From Amycolatopsis nigrescens CSC17Ta-90 (GTDB lineage Bacteria > Actinomycetota > Actinomycetes > Mycobacteriales > Pseudonocardiaceae): a DNA stretch of 64,000 bases. Shown one piece after another: positions 25,135 through 32,603 of the stretch (its first letter is position 1; each line of letters begins with the position of its first letter). The notes beneath the pieces are model-generated. The model worked only from the letters and a program-made list of their open reading frames with translations, had not been told where the DNA came from and made no database searches. The DNA is taken from NCBI RefSeq assembly GCF_000384315.1, contig NZ_ARVW01000001.1, positions 2,613,746 to 2,677,745 of the forward strand, written 5' to 3'. The translations under genes were made by a program, and so were the position numbers.

Positions 25135-26076
25135 TCAGACCACCACACCCGCCGCGCGGTAGTTCGTGACGGCCCGTTCGACGTCCTCGGCCAGCAGGTG
25201 GTGGTTCAGCGCGACGGCGGCGGCCGAGCCGGCACCGGCGGCCGTGATCAGCTGCGCCGGCGAGTCCACCACGTTGCCGGCCGCCCACACACCGGGCACG
25301 CTGGTGCGGCCGGTGGCGTCGGTGCTCACCCAGCCGTTCTCACCGACCTGGCAGCCAAGGCCGGTGAGCAGCTCATCGTGCGGCACGAAACGGGGCCCGA
25401 CGAACACCGCGGCCCGCGGCACGGTCCGGCCGTCCGCGAGTTCGACACCGTGCAGCCGATCTTCGCGCACGTCCAGTCGTGTCACCGCGCCGTCCACGAT
25501 CCGGATCCCGCGGGCGGTCAGCCGTTCACGCTCCTCGTCGGTGAGGACGATCCGGTTCGGGAAGAAGACGACGTCGGCGGACCACTGCCGCACCAGCGCC
25601 GCCTGATGCAGGGTGAATGGCCGGTTGTCGCCGCCCAGCACCCCGATCGGCGCGTCGCGGACCTCGAATCCGTGGCAGTACGGGCAATGCAGCACGTCGT
25701 TGCCCCATCGCGCGCGTAGGCCGGGCAGGTCGGGGAGTTCGTCGCGCAGCCCGGTGGCCACCAGCACCCCGCGCGTGGTCAGCTCGGGCCCGCCGTCGAG
25801 GCGCACGACGAAACGGCACTCACCGTCGTGCTCGATCCCCCGCACCCGACCCGTGATCACCTCGCCGCCGTACCCCATCACCTCTGCCCGGCCCGCCGCG
25901 AGCAGTTCGGCAGGCGAAGCGCCGTCCCGGGACAGAAAACCGTGCAGGTGCGTCGCCGGGGCGTTGCGCGGCGCACCAGCGTCGATCACGGCCACCCGGC
26001 GACGGGACCGGCCCAGCATCATCCCGGCGCTCAGTCCGGCCGCGCCGCCACCGACCACCACCACGTCGTATTCCAT
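25135..26076 (-). CDS. Thioredoxin-reductase-like FAD/NAD(P) oxidoreductase
   Basis: From ATG 26076 (MEYDVVVVGGGAAGLSAGMM) the product has 313 residues with an FAD loop at the start and GVLGGDNRPF in place of the second nucleotide loop. A Cys pair CPYCHG sits at about residue 135, and VPGVWAAGNVVDSPAQLITA is the C-terminal FAD motif. Bacterial thioredoxin reductases carry CATC; CPYCHG marks a related group that includes flavoproteins with thioredoxin-reductase fold of unclear partner. A GTG at 26106 would add ten residues. It is divergent from a MarR gene and the gap holds a perfect palindrome, so oxidative or chemical induction through MarR is likely. Confidence 0.8.
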   Translation of the reverse strand: MEYDVVVVGGGAAGLSAGMMLGRSRRRVAVIDAGAPRNAPATHLHGFLSRDGASPAELLAAGRAEVMGYGGEVITGRVRGIEHDGECRFVVRLDGGPELTTRGVLVATGLRDELPDLPGLRARWGNDVLHCPYCHGFEVRDAPIGVLGGDNRPFTLHQAALVRQWSADVVFFPNRIVLTDEERERLTARGIRIVDGAVTRLDVREDRLHGVELADGRTVPRAAVFVGPRFVPHDELLTGLGCQVGENGWVSTDATGRTSVPGVWAAGNVVDSPAQLITAAGAGSAAAVALNHHLLAEDVERAVTNYRAAGVVV

Positions 26077-26135
26077 CTCGATCACCTCGGCCGTCTCGGC
26101 TGGCACGCTGGGGTACCCTGAAAAGGTAGCAGGTA

Positions 26136-26149
26136 GTTAACCGGTTAAC
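26136..26149. promoter_or_regulatory. Palindromic MarR operator candidate
   Basis: GTTAACCGGTTAAC is a 14-bp perfect palindrome 60 bases from the flavoprotein ATG and about ten bases before the MarR start. Its AT-rich arms and its place at the divergent promoter fit a MarR site that controls both genes. Confidence 0.6.
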
Positions 26150-26159
26150 AAAGTTGGTG

Positions 26160-26666
26160 ATGATGCCCCCCTTCCGGTCCCGCGTCCGCGAGCTCTGGCG
26201 CGAGCGCAACCCCGGCCTGGACACCTCGCCGATGGAGGTGGTGGCGCAGATCAAGCGCATCACCGCCCTGCTCGAGCTCGCGGTCGAGCCGCTCTACGAC
26301 GGCGCGGCGCTGACCACGGCCGAGGTGGAACTGCTCGTCCCGCTGCGGCACACGGACGAACCGGTGACCGCCGGCCGCCTCGCGTCCCAGCTCGGCATGT
26401 CACGGGCGGGGGTCAGCAAGGCGCTGGCGAAACTGGAGAAACGCGGCCTCATCACGCGCTCGGTCAACCCGGCCGACAGGCGCGCCGCCTTTGTCGGCAT
26501 GACCAAGGCGGGCAGGGACACCATCGACGACCTGTTCCCGCGCGAACTCGAAGCACACGGGCAGTTGCTGGCCGGCCTCGGGCGGAACCGGGCCAAGGTG
26601 CTCGACGCGCTGACCCTCCTCGGCGACACGATGGAATCCCACCTCTACAACGAAAACTCGAAGTGA
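26160..26666 (+). CDS. MarR-family regulator
   Basis: The ~168-residue product contains the MarR winged helix: LTTAEVELLVPLRHTDEPVT, ASQLGMSRAGVSKALAKLEK and the wing GLITRSVNPADRRAAFVGMT with the conserved DRR. An N-terminal extension (RSRVRELWRERNPGLDTSP) precedes it. Start choice is open among TTG 26154, ATG 26160 and ATG 26163; no ribosome site is seen, so the transcript may be leaderless. It is divergent from the flavoprotein gene, with the palindrome 26136-26149 at its promoter. The ligand is unknown. Confidence 0.8.
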   Translation: MMPPFRSRVRELWRERNPGLDTSPMEVVAQIKRITALLELAVEPLYDGAALTTAEVELLVPLRHTDEPVTAGRLASQLGMSRAGVSKALAKLEKRGLITRSVNPADRRAAFVGMTKAGRDTIDDLFPRELEAHGQLLAGLGRNRAKVLDALTLLGDTMESHLYNENSK

Positions 26667-26677
26667 GGCGCGGGATT

Positions 26678-27280
26678 TCACCCCTGCGCCCGGATTCCTG
26701 ACTCAGGCGGACGCCAGCCGTGCGCGAGGAGGTCGAAGATCTCCTCGACGGCCGTTCGAAGATCCCGCCGGCCTCGGGTGAGCGCCGGAATGTCCAGGAC
26801 GAACCGTGCGAGCGCGTGGCAGGCGACGTCGTCGTGGCCGGCGCCGGCGTCCTCGGCGATGGCCACGCCGAGAGCGGCGGCATGCCGGGTCCACATCCGT
26901 TCCCCGTACTCCCGCAGCGCCGGGGTGGACTCCATCAGGTCGGCGAATTCGGCAAGGCGCGGATCGCTCGCGATCGGGAGCCAGCTCGCGAGCACGTGCT
27001 CGCGCAGCGCGTCGACCACGCTCTGCCCGGCGGGGCGTTGCCGCACCGCGGCGATCAACCGCGCCTCGCGGTCCTCGTCCTGATCGAAGACCAGCGCCTC
27101 CTTGCCGGGGAAGTGCTTGAACAGCGTCGTGGTCGACACGTCGGCCGCCTCGGCGACGTCCCTGATGCTCACCTGGTCGTAGCCCCGCTCCAGGAACAAC
27201 CGCAAGGCGGCGTCGGCGAGCGCTTGCCGGGTAGCCGCCTTCTTGCGTTCGCGACGACCGACGACAGGTGCGTTGTCCAT
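26678..27280 (-). CDS. TetR-family regulator
   Basis: The 200-residue product has the TetR DNA-binding domain near the N-terminus: ALADAALRLFLERGYDQVS, IRDVAEAADVSTTTLFKHFP and GKEAL. The rest is helical with SVVDALREHVLASWLPIASD, typical of the group that regulates oxidoreductases or efflux. It is divergent from the FAD monooxygenase gene at 27363, across an 82-base gap, so it probably represses that gene. It is convergent with the MarR gene, their stops being 11 bases apart. Confidence 0.85.
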   Translation of the reverse strand: MDNAPVVGRRERKKAATRQALADAALRLFLERGYDQVSIRDVAEAADVSTTTLFKHFPGKEALVFDQDEDREARLIAAVRQRPAGQSVVDALREHVLASWLPIASDPRLAEFADLMESTPALREYGERMWTRHAAALGVAIAEDAGAGHDDVACHALARFVLDIPALTRGRRDLRTAVEEIFDLLAHGWRPPESGIRAQG

Positions 27281-27362
27281 GCCCGCACCCTATCCCAAAG
27301 GTTGCCACAGACACATAGTTGACTCGTTGCACTTTTTCACTCGTTCTGCTTTTCTGGCAGTC

Positions 27363-28514
27363 ATGACCTCATCAGCACCGGCCAACGCCAGAATCAGCAT
27401 CATCGGAGCGGGCCCCGGCGGCCTCACCTGCGCCCGCATCCTGCAGAACCACGGCATCCCCGTGACCGTCTACGACCGCGACCCGAGCTCGGCCGCGCGC
27501 AACCAGGGCGGCAGCCTCGACCTGCACGCCGACGACGGGCAGCTCGCCCTGCGCGAAGCCGGCCTGATCGACGAGTTCTTCGAACTGGCCCGCCCGGAGG
27601 GACAGGAGATGCGCCGCCTGGATCTGACGGGACGAATCCTGGATCACCACACCCCGACCGAAGACGAGCTCTTCAAGCCGGAAATCGACCGAGGCCAGTT
27701 GCGCGACCTGCTGCTCGACTCGCTGGAGCCGGGGACCGTGCGATGGAACCGCGCCCTGGTCGAGGTCGGCGGCCCGGCCGATGGCCCGCGGCAGCTGCGC
27801 TTCGCGGACGGCACGACCGTCGAGACCGACCTGGTCATCGGTGCCGACGGCGCCTTCTCCCTGGTCCGCCCGGCGGTGTCACCGGCCGTGCCGCGGTACG
27901 CCGGGGTCACCTTCCTGGAGGCCTGGTTCGAGGATGTCGAGAACGCGCACCCGGACCTCGCCGCGCTCGTCGGCCATGGCGGCGCCACCGCGGCCGACGG
28001 CGACCGCTGCCTGTTCGCCCAGCGCAACAGCGGCGACCACATCCGGGTCTACATCATTCAGCGCCTGCCTGCGGACTGGGTCGCCGCGTGCGGTCTCCGC
28101 GCCGACGACACCGCCGGGATCCGCGCCCGGCTGCTCGACGCCTTCTCCGACTGGTCGCCGCGCATGCTCCAGATGATCACCGACAACGACGGCCCGTACG
28201 TCGATCGCCCGTTGCTCGTGCTGCCGGTCCCGCACCTCTGGGAGCCCACCCCGACCGTGACCCTGCTCGGCGACGCCGCCCACCTCATGCCCCCGCTCGG
28301 CGTCGGCGTCAACCTGGCCATGCTCGACGGCTGCGAACTCGCCCTTGCGCTGGCCGGCTCCGCCACGGTCGCCGAAGCCATCGGCGCCTACGAAAAGACG
28401 ATGCTTCCCCGTGCGACGGACATTGCCCGGATGCTCGAAAACGGCGCCGAGGGCCTGCTGGAGCGACACGAGAGCGGCGACACCGCGAGCTTCGGCGCAC
28501 CCCAGCACCCATAG
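27363..28514 (+). CDS. FAD-dependent monooxygenase (TetX-like)
   Basis: ATG at 27363 begins MTSSAPANARISIIGAGPGG, giving a 383-residue protein. It has the FAD loop GAGPGGLTCARILQNHGI, then DRDPSSAARNQGGSLDLH, the DG motif DLVIGADGAFSLVR and the FAD-ribityl motif TLLGDAAHLMPPLGVGVNLA. QGGSLDLH and the overall length match the TetX-type aromatic hydroxylases that inactivate polycyclic antibiotics or hydroxylate aromatic compounds. NAD(P)H is the electron source. The divergent TetR gene is the likely regulator. A weak ribosome site precedes the ATG. Confidence 0.85.
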   Translation: MTSSAPANARISIIGAGPGGLTCARILQNHGIPVTVYDRDPSSAARNQGGSLDLHADDGQLALREAGLIDEFFELARPEGQEMRRLDLTGRILDHHTPTEDELFKPEIDRGQLRDLLLDSLEPGTVRWNRALVEVGGPADGPRQLRFADGTTVETDLVIGADGAFSLVRPAVSPAVPRYAGVTFLEAWFEDVENAHPDLAALVGHGGATAADGDRCLFAQRNSGDHIRVYIIQRLPADWVAACGLRADDTAGIRARLLDAFSDWSPRMLQMITDNDGPYVDRPLLVLPVPHLWEPTPTVTLLGDAAHLMPPLGVGVNLAMLDGCELALALAGSATVAEAIGAYEKTMLPRATDIARMLENGAEGLLERHESGDTASFGAPQHP

Positions 28515-28530
28515 GACCGTCAACGCGACT

Positions 28531-28572
28531 GGTATTTTAATACCGCAAGCGCTATGTTGGTATTATTATACC
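28531..28572. promoter_or_regulatory. Two tandem AT-rich palindromes before the map paralogue
   Basis: GGTATTTTAATACC (28531-28544) and GGTATTATTATACC (28559-28572) share the GGTAT..ATACC arms and are 28 bp apart, close to three helical turns. They stand out in GC-rich DNA directly before the methionine aminopeptidase start. They fit two sites for one dimeric repressor; no regulator gene of this exact promoter is adjacent. Confidence 0.6.
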
Positions 28573-28590
28573 GACTAGGTGAGGGTAACC

Positions 28591-29379
28591 GTGATCGAGT
28601 TGAAGTCGCCCGCGGAGATCGAGCGGATGCGCACCACCGGGCAGTTCATCGCCCAGATCCTGTCCGAGCTCGGCGAACTCGCCGACGTGGGCGTCAACCT
28701 CCTCGACCTGGAACACCACGTCCGCGACCGGATCCGCCAGCGCGGGGCGCAATCCTGCTACTGGGACTACGCCCCGTCCTTCGGCAACGGCCCGTTCCGC
28801 AATGTCATCTGCCTGGCGGTCAACGACGCGGTGCTCCACGGACTGCCCCACGACTACGCGCTGCGCGACGGGGATGTCCTCACCATGGATCTCGCGGTCG
28901 GGATCGACGGCTGGGTCGCGGACTCCGCCCGCACCGTCATCGTGGGCACGCCGGCCGACGACGACCTGCGACTCGTCCGCGCGACCGAGGAAGCGCTCAC
29001 CGCCGGCATCGAGGCAGCGCGGGCAGGCAACCGGCTGGGCGACATCTCAGCGGCGATCGAAGCGGTCGCCACCGACTACGGCTACCCGATCAACACGGAG
29101 TTCGGCGGCCACGGGCTCGGACGGACCATGCACGAGGACCCCCACATCTCCAACAAGGGCCGCGCCGGCCGCGGCCTCAAGCTCCAGGCGGGCATGACCC
29201 TGGCACTCGAACCCTGGTTCGCCCGCACCACCGACCGGATCGTCTTCGACCCCGACGGCTGGACCATCCGCTCGGCCGACGGCTCGCGCACCGCCCACTC
29301 CGAGCACACGATCGCGATCACCGAAGACGGCCCCCTGGTCCTCACCCAACGCCTGCCACACCACGCGGCCCCGGCCTGA
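28591..29379 (+). CDS. map: Type I methionine aminopeptidase (paralogue)
   Basis: GTG at 28591 follows GAGGG at five bases; a GTG at 28579 is an alternative. The 262-residue product has all metal ligands of the family: DVLTMDLAVGIDGWVADSAR with two Asp, GGHGLGRTMHEDP with His, LALEPWF with Glu and SEHTIAITE with Glu. LHGLPHDYALRDGD carries the substrate His. It removes the initiator Met from new proteins using two metal ions. Here it sits among detoxification and regulatory genes rather than in a ribosomal cluster, which suggests a second, regulated copy. A GNAT acetyltransferase gene follows four bases later, probably in the same transcript. Confidence 0.9.
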   Translation: MIELKSPAEIERMRTTGQFIAQILSELGELADVGVNLLDLEHHVRDRIRQRGAQSCYWDYAPSFGNGPFRNVICLAVNDAVLHGLPHDYALRDGDVLTMDLAVGIDGWVADSARTVIVGTPADDDLRLVRATEEALTAGIEAARAGNRLGDISAAIEAVATDYGYPINTEFGGHGLGRTMHEDPHISNKGRAGRGLKLQAGMTLALEPWFARTTDRIVFDPDGWTIRSADGSRTAHSEHTIAITEDGPLVLTQRLPHHAAPA

Positions 29380-29383
29380 CGCC

Positions 29384-29872
29384 ATGACGCTCAGGCTCCG
29401 GCCGCTCGCGCTCGACGACGTCACTGCTGTCCACGGCTGGGCCTGCTTGCCGGAGTCGTGCCGCTATCAGGCATGGGGACCCAACACTTACGAGCAGACG
29501 CAGGCGTATGTGCGGGCTGCGGTGGCGGCACCCCCGGACCGGCTGGTGTTCGCGGTGCTCGTCGATGGCGACGTTGTGGGCAGCGCCGAGCTCAAGCTGC
29601 GCGGCCCGAGCACAGGCGAGATCGCGTACGCGGTGCATCCACGGCTGTGGGGACAAGGCATAGCTACGGCTGCGGCGCGGGAACTGCTGCGCCTGGGATT
29701 CAGCGAGCATGGGCTCCACCGCATATATGGCACGTGCGACCCGCGTAACCTCGCCTCGGCGGCGGTGTTTCGCAAGATCGGCATGCGATACGAGGGCAGG
29801 ATGCGTGGCACCGCGCGCATTCGCGATGGCTGGCGCGACTCGGACCTGTACGCCGTCCTCGCCGACGACTGA
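29384..29872 (+). CDS. GNAT acetyltransferase (RimJ-like)
   Basis: The 162-residue product has the GNAT core: LVFAVLVDGDVVGSAELKL, YAVHPRLWGQGIATAAAREL as acetyl-CoA loop (with a GQGIA variant of Q/RxxGxA), and RIYGTCDPRNLASAAVFRKI, which is typical of the RimJ/RimL group that acetylates protein N-termini or aminoglycosides. It follows the methionine aminopeptidase by four bases, so Met removal and N-terminal acetylation would be encoded together. The substrate is not known. Confidence 0.85.
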   Translation: MTLRLRPLALDDVTAVHGWACLPESCRYQAWGPNTYEQTQAYVRAAVAAPPDRLVFAVLVDGDVVGSAELKLRGPSTGEIAYAVHPRLWGQGIATAAARELLRLGFSEHGLHRIYGTCDPRNLASAAVFRKIGMRYEGRMRGTARIRDGWRDSDLYAVLADD

Positions 29873-29949
29873 TACCTGGTGTCACCGGTGAACCGTGTTG
29901 CTGCGAAACGGACGTGCCGCGGAGCCCGAGCAGTGTCAACCTGTACCGA

Positions 29950-30669
29950 GTGAGCTCAACCGAGTCGACCTTCATCCGCGCCGCCGCGGCTCGAAACAAC
30001 GCCGACTGGTGCGCCTCGGTCTGCCGGTCCCACGGCATCCAAGGGACCTTCGGCGAAATGGCCTGGCACAGTGCCCACCGCACGCCGCCGTACTACCCGG
30101 ACGCCGTCACGCTGCATCCCGACGCGGTGCCGGGCGACTTCCTCCACGAGATCGACACGGCCTCACCCTCGTGCTCGATCAAAGACAGCTTCGCCACCCT
30201 CGACCTCACCTCGGACGGCTTCGTCGAGCTGTTCACCGCCCAATGGATCCACCGCCCAGCAAAGCTATCCACCCCGCGAACGTCGGCCCCACGCGCCCAG
30301 CAGGTCTCCACGGCGGCCCACCTCCGCGACTGGCAGGCCGCCTGGCACGGCGATGAGGAAACCCCGGATGTCTTCCGACCAGCGCTGCTGGAGGACCCGT
30401 CCGTGCTGGTGCTGGCCGTTCACGACGGCAAGCACCTCTCCGGGGGCGTCGTCCTGAACCGCGGCGCGGGACTGGTCGGCCTCTCCAACCTGTTCGCGGT
30501 CGACGGCAGCGACATCTCCGCCATCTGGTTGTCCGCGCTCACCGCGGCCGCTGATCGCTTCCCCGGCCTCCCCCTCGTCGGTTACGAGCACGGAGACGAC
30601 CTCGCGCCCGCCCTCGCCAGCGGCTTCACGGTGCTGGGCCCGCTCCGTATCTGGCTGCACAGCTCCTGA
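29950..30669 (+). CDS. GNAT-like protein, unknown substrate
   Basis: The product from GTG 29950 has 239 residues (a GTG at 29914 is also possible). Its N-terminal half (FIRAAAARNNADWCASVCRS, then a TPPYYPDAVTLHPDA segment) and its C-terminal half (LLEDPSVLVLAVHDGKHLSG, VGLSNLFAVDG, LPLVGYEHGDDLAPALASGF) match an actinobacterial family with a GNAT fold, in which the acetyl-CoA loop is degenerate. No classical R/QxxGxG/A loop is seen, so activity is uncertain. It follows the previous GNAT gene by ~80 bases and is convergent with the TetR gene at 30673. Confidence 0.55.
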   Translation: MSSTESTFIRAAAARNNADWCASVCRSHGIQGTFGEMAWHSAHRTPPYYPDAVTLHPDAVPGDFLHEIDTASPSCSIKDSFATLDLTSDGFVELFTAQWIHRPAKLSTPRTSAPRAQQVSTAAHLRDWQAAWHGDEETPDVFRPALLEDPSVLVLAVHDGKHLSGGVVLNRGAGLVGLSNLFAVDGSDISAIWLSALTAAADRFPGLPLVGYEHGDDLAPALASGFTVLGPLRIWLHSS

Positions 30670-30672
30670 CCA

Positions 30673-31278
30673 TCAACCTGTGGCCAACCGGATGGCGTCG
30701 AACGCCTGGTTCAGGCGCTGACGATGCGACACAGCGAGGTCGTCGAGGCCGTCTCCGGCGAGCCTTCGTCGTACCGTCTCGACAGCGACTGTCCGATACG
30801 CGGCGACGAGCAAGGCCGCGGCCAGCGTGCTGTCACCGTCGAACCCCGCGTCCGCGTCGAGCTCGGCGGCCAACCCCATCTCGATCTCGTACCCGAACGC
30901 GCGGAGCCGTGCGATCAACGCGGGCGAAGCCGTGATGGTCCGCATGATCGGTTCGAGATCCCCGCCCAGACCTGAGAGCGCGTGCCGCTTCTCCGCGAGC
31001 GCGAGGGCGGCCTGACGGAGCGACTCGACGGCGCTGATGTCGTCCGCCCGCTCGCGGATCGCGGTGTGCACGATGTCGACAACGTCCGGAAGACGATCGA
31101 GCAGAAGGTCCTCCTTCCGCTCGAAGTGCGAGAACACGGTCACCTTCGACACGCCGGCGGCCGCGGCGACCTCGGCGATCGTGACGTCGTCGAAGCCGCG
31201 CTCCAGGAACAGCTCACTCGCGACGTCAGCGATGCGCGCTCGCGTCTTCGACCCGCCGCGATCTCCTCGATTGGGCAT
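30673..31278 (-). CDS. TetR-family regulator
   Basis: The 201-residue product has the DNA-binding domain RARIADVASELFLERGFDDV, TIAEVAAAAGVSKVTVFSHF and ERKEDLLLD, followed by helical ligand-binding segments. It starts nine bases after the stop of the FAD monooxygenase gene on the same strand and is therefore probably co-transcribed with it. Two palindromes before the monooxygenase (32544-32567) are its likely targets, giving an autoregulated two-gene operon. Confidence 0.85.
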   Translation of the reverse strand: MPNRGDRGGSKTRARIADVASELFLERGFDDVTIAEVAAAAGVSKVTVFSHFERKEDLLLDRLPDVVDIVHTAIRERADDISAVESLRQAALALAEKRHALSGLGGDLEPIMRTITASPALIARLRAFGYEIEMGLAAELDADAGFDGDSTLAAALLVAAYRTVAVETVRRRLAGDGLDDLAVSHRQRLNQAFDAIRLATG

Positions 31279-31287
31279 GTACCACTC

Positions 31288-32538
31288 CTAATGGACGCGA
31301 AGTTCCGGGCTGTCGGGAAGCTGCCAGTCGCCACCCCGGTCCTCCTTGGAGAACCGCGCGACGAAATCGGGGATGCGCAGGGAGGTGGCCAGTCCAGAGA
31401 CGGTGAGGAAGGCGTTGATCCCGAGCCGGCTCTTGGGCATGCCGAGGCGCAGCAGGCGCGGCTTCACCGCGGCCTGGATCTCGTCGACGAACGGCCGGAG
31501 CGTGGTGTCGTAGTTCGCCAGCGCCCGGGGCAGGTCGGTGGGGTGGCGGTTGATCTCGGCGGCCAGGACGTAGGCGCCGACCAGACCGCCGGAGACCCCC
31601 ATCCCGCTGTAGGGGGAAGCGCAGTGCGCCGCATCTCCGACCAGTGCCACGCGTCCCTCGGACCAGGTGTTCGTGCGAACCTGCACGACCTCCTGGGAAT
31701 AGAAGTTCGGGGTCGTCTCCATGCCGTCGATGAACCGGCCGGTCTGCCATCCCGCGCCGCGGAACCGCTCGGCCCAGAACTCTTTCTGGCGTTCGACCGG
31801 CTCGCGATGAATGGCCGAGGCTTCCTCCGAGGTTTCCCGCAGCACGAAATACACCTGGGTCTCGTCCGGGTTGTGACTCCTGCGCATGATCATCCGGCCG
31901 CCGGGGGCGTTGTAGGTGTCGCGGATGTTGCTGTCCGACGCGATGCGCGGAACGAACCAGTACGACATGTGGATCCCCACCCGCCAGTACGGCTCCGGAG
32001 TCCCGGCCGGCAAGACGGCCCGGCGGACACGCGACCCCTGCCCATCGGCGCCGATCAGCAGGTCGAACTCGTCGGACGAGCCGTCGGAGAAGTACGCGAC
32101 GACCTTCGTCTCGTCCTGCTCGAAGCGGTCCACGCTCGTCCCGAAGACGTAGTCGACGTCGCTTTTCGTCGCATCATTGAGGATGCGCACGAGGTCCCCG
32201 CGCATGATCTCGTACTCGGAGGTCAGCGTCTGGCGCCCCTGGCCGGACGTGTTGGCCATGATCGTCGCCCTCGCCTTGCCCCGGGTATCCACAAAGGCGA
32301 CGCCGGCTTCGTCCACAAGCTTGCTCTTCACGACATCGAGAAGTCCCATGGCCTCGACCGCCTCGATGCCTTGACCGCGGAGATCGACCTGGGCTCCGGT
32401 GGCCCGCAGTACCGGATAGCGCTCGACCACGACTACTCGATGCCCTCCTCGCGCCAGCCAGTAGGCCACTGCCTGTCCCGCGATACCAGCGCCGCAGACG
32501 AGGACCTTCAAGGAGCGAGTTCCGGATGTGGATGTCAT
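31288..32538 (-). CDS. FAD-dependent monooxygenase
   Basis: The 416-residue product carries the aromatic hydroxylase motifs: VLVCGAGIAGQAVAYWLARG as FAD loop, GAQVDLRGQGIEAVEAMG, DLLIGADGQGSRVRRAV as DG motif and RVALVGDAAHCASPYSGMGV as the late FAD motif. It belongs to the PF01494 type and is distinct in sequence from the enzyme at 27363. It probably hydroxylates an aromatic substrate with NAD(P)H. It heads an operon with tetR, and tandem palindromes cover its promoter. Confidence 0.85.
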   Translation of the reverse strand: MTSTSGTRSLKVLVCGAGIAGQAVAYWLARGGHRVVVVERYPVLRATGAQVDLRGQGIEAVEAMGLLDVVKSKLVDEAGVAFVDTRGKARATIMANTSGQGRQTLTSEYEIMRGDLVRILNDATKSDVDYVFGTSVDRFEQDETKVVAYFSDGSSDEFDLLIGADGQGSRVRRAVLPAGTPEPYWRVGIHMSYWFVPRIASDSNIRDTYNAPGGRMIMRRSHNPDETQVYFVLRETSEEASAIHREPVERQKEFWAERFRGAGWQTGRFIDGMETTPNFYSQEVVQVRTNTWSEGRVALVGDAAHCASPYSGMGVSGGLVGAYVLAAEINRHPTDLPRALANYDTTLRPFVDEIQAAVKPRLLRLGMPKSRLGINAFLTVSGLATSLRIPDFVARFSKEDRGGDWQLPDSPELRVH

Positions 32539-32543
32539 ACCAA

Positions 32544-32567
32544 GTAAGCTTACCAGGTAAATTTACC
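32544..32567. promoter_or_regulatory. Tandem palindromic TetR operator candidates
   Basis: GTAAGCTTAC (32544-32553) and GGTAAATTTACC (32556-32567) are perfect palindromes six bases upstream of the monooxygenase start. Both share the GTAA..TTAC arms. Their position over the promoter or leader fits autorepression by the TetR gene of this operon. Confidence 0.6.
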
Positions 32568-32603
32568 GAGCCTGGGCAGCGAGGCGCGGCAAACCGTTCG
32601 GAG

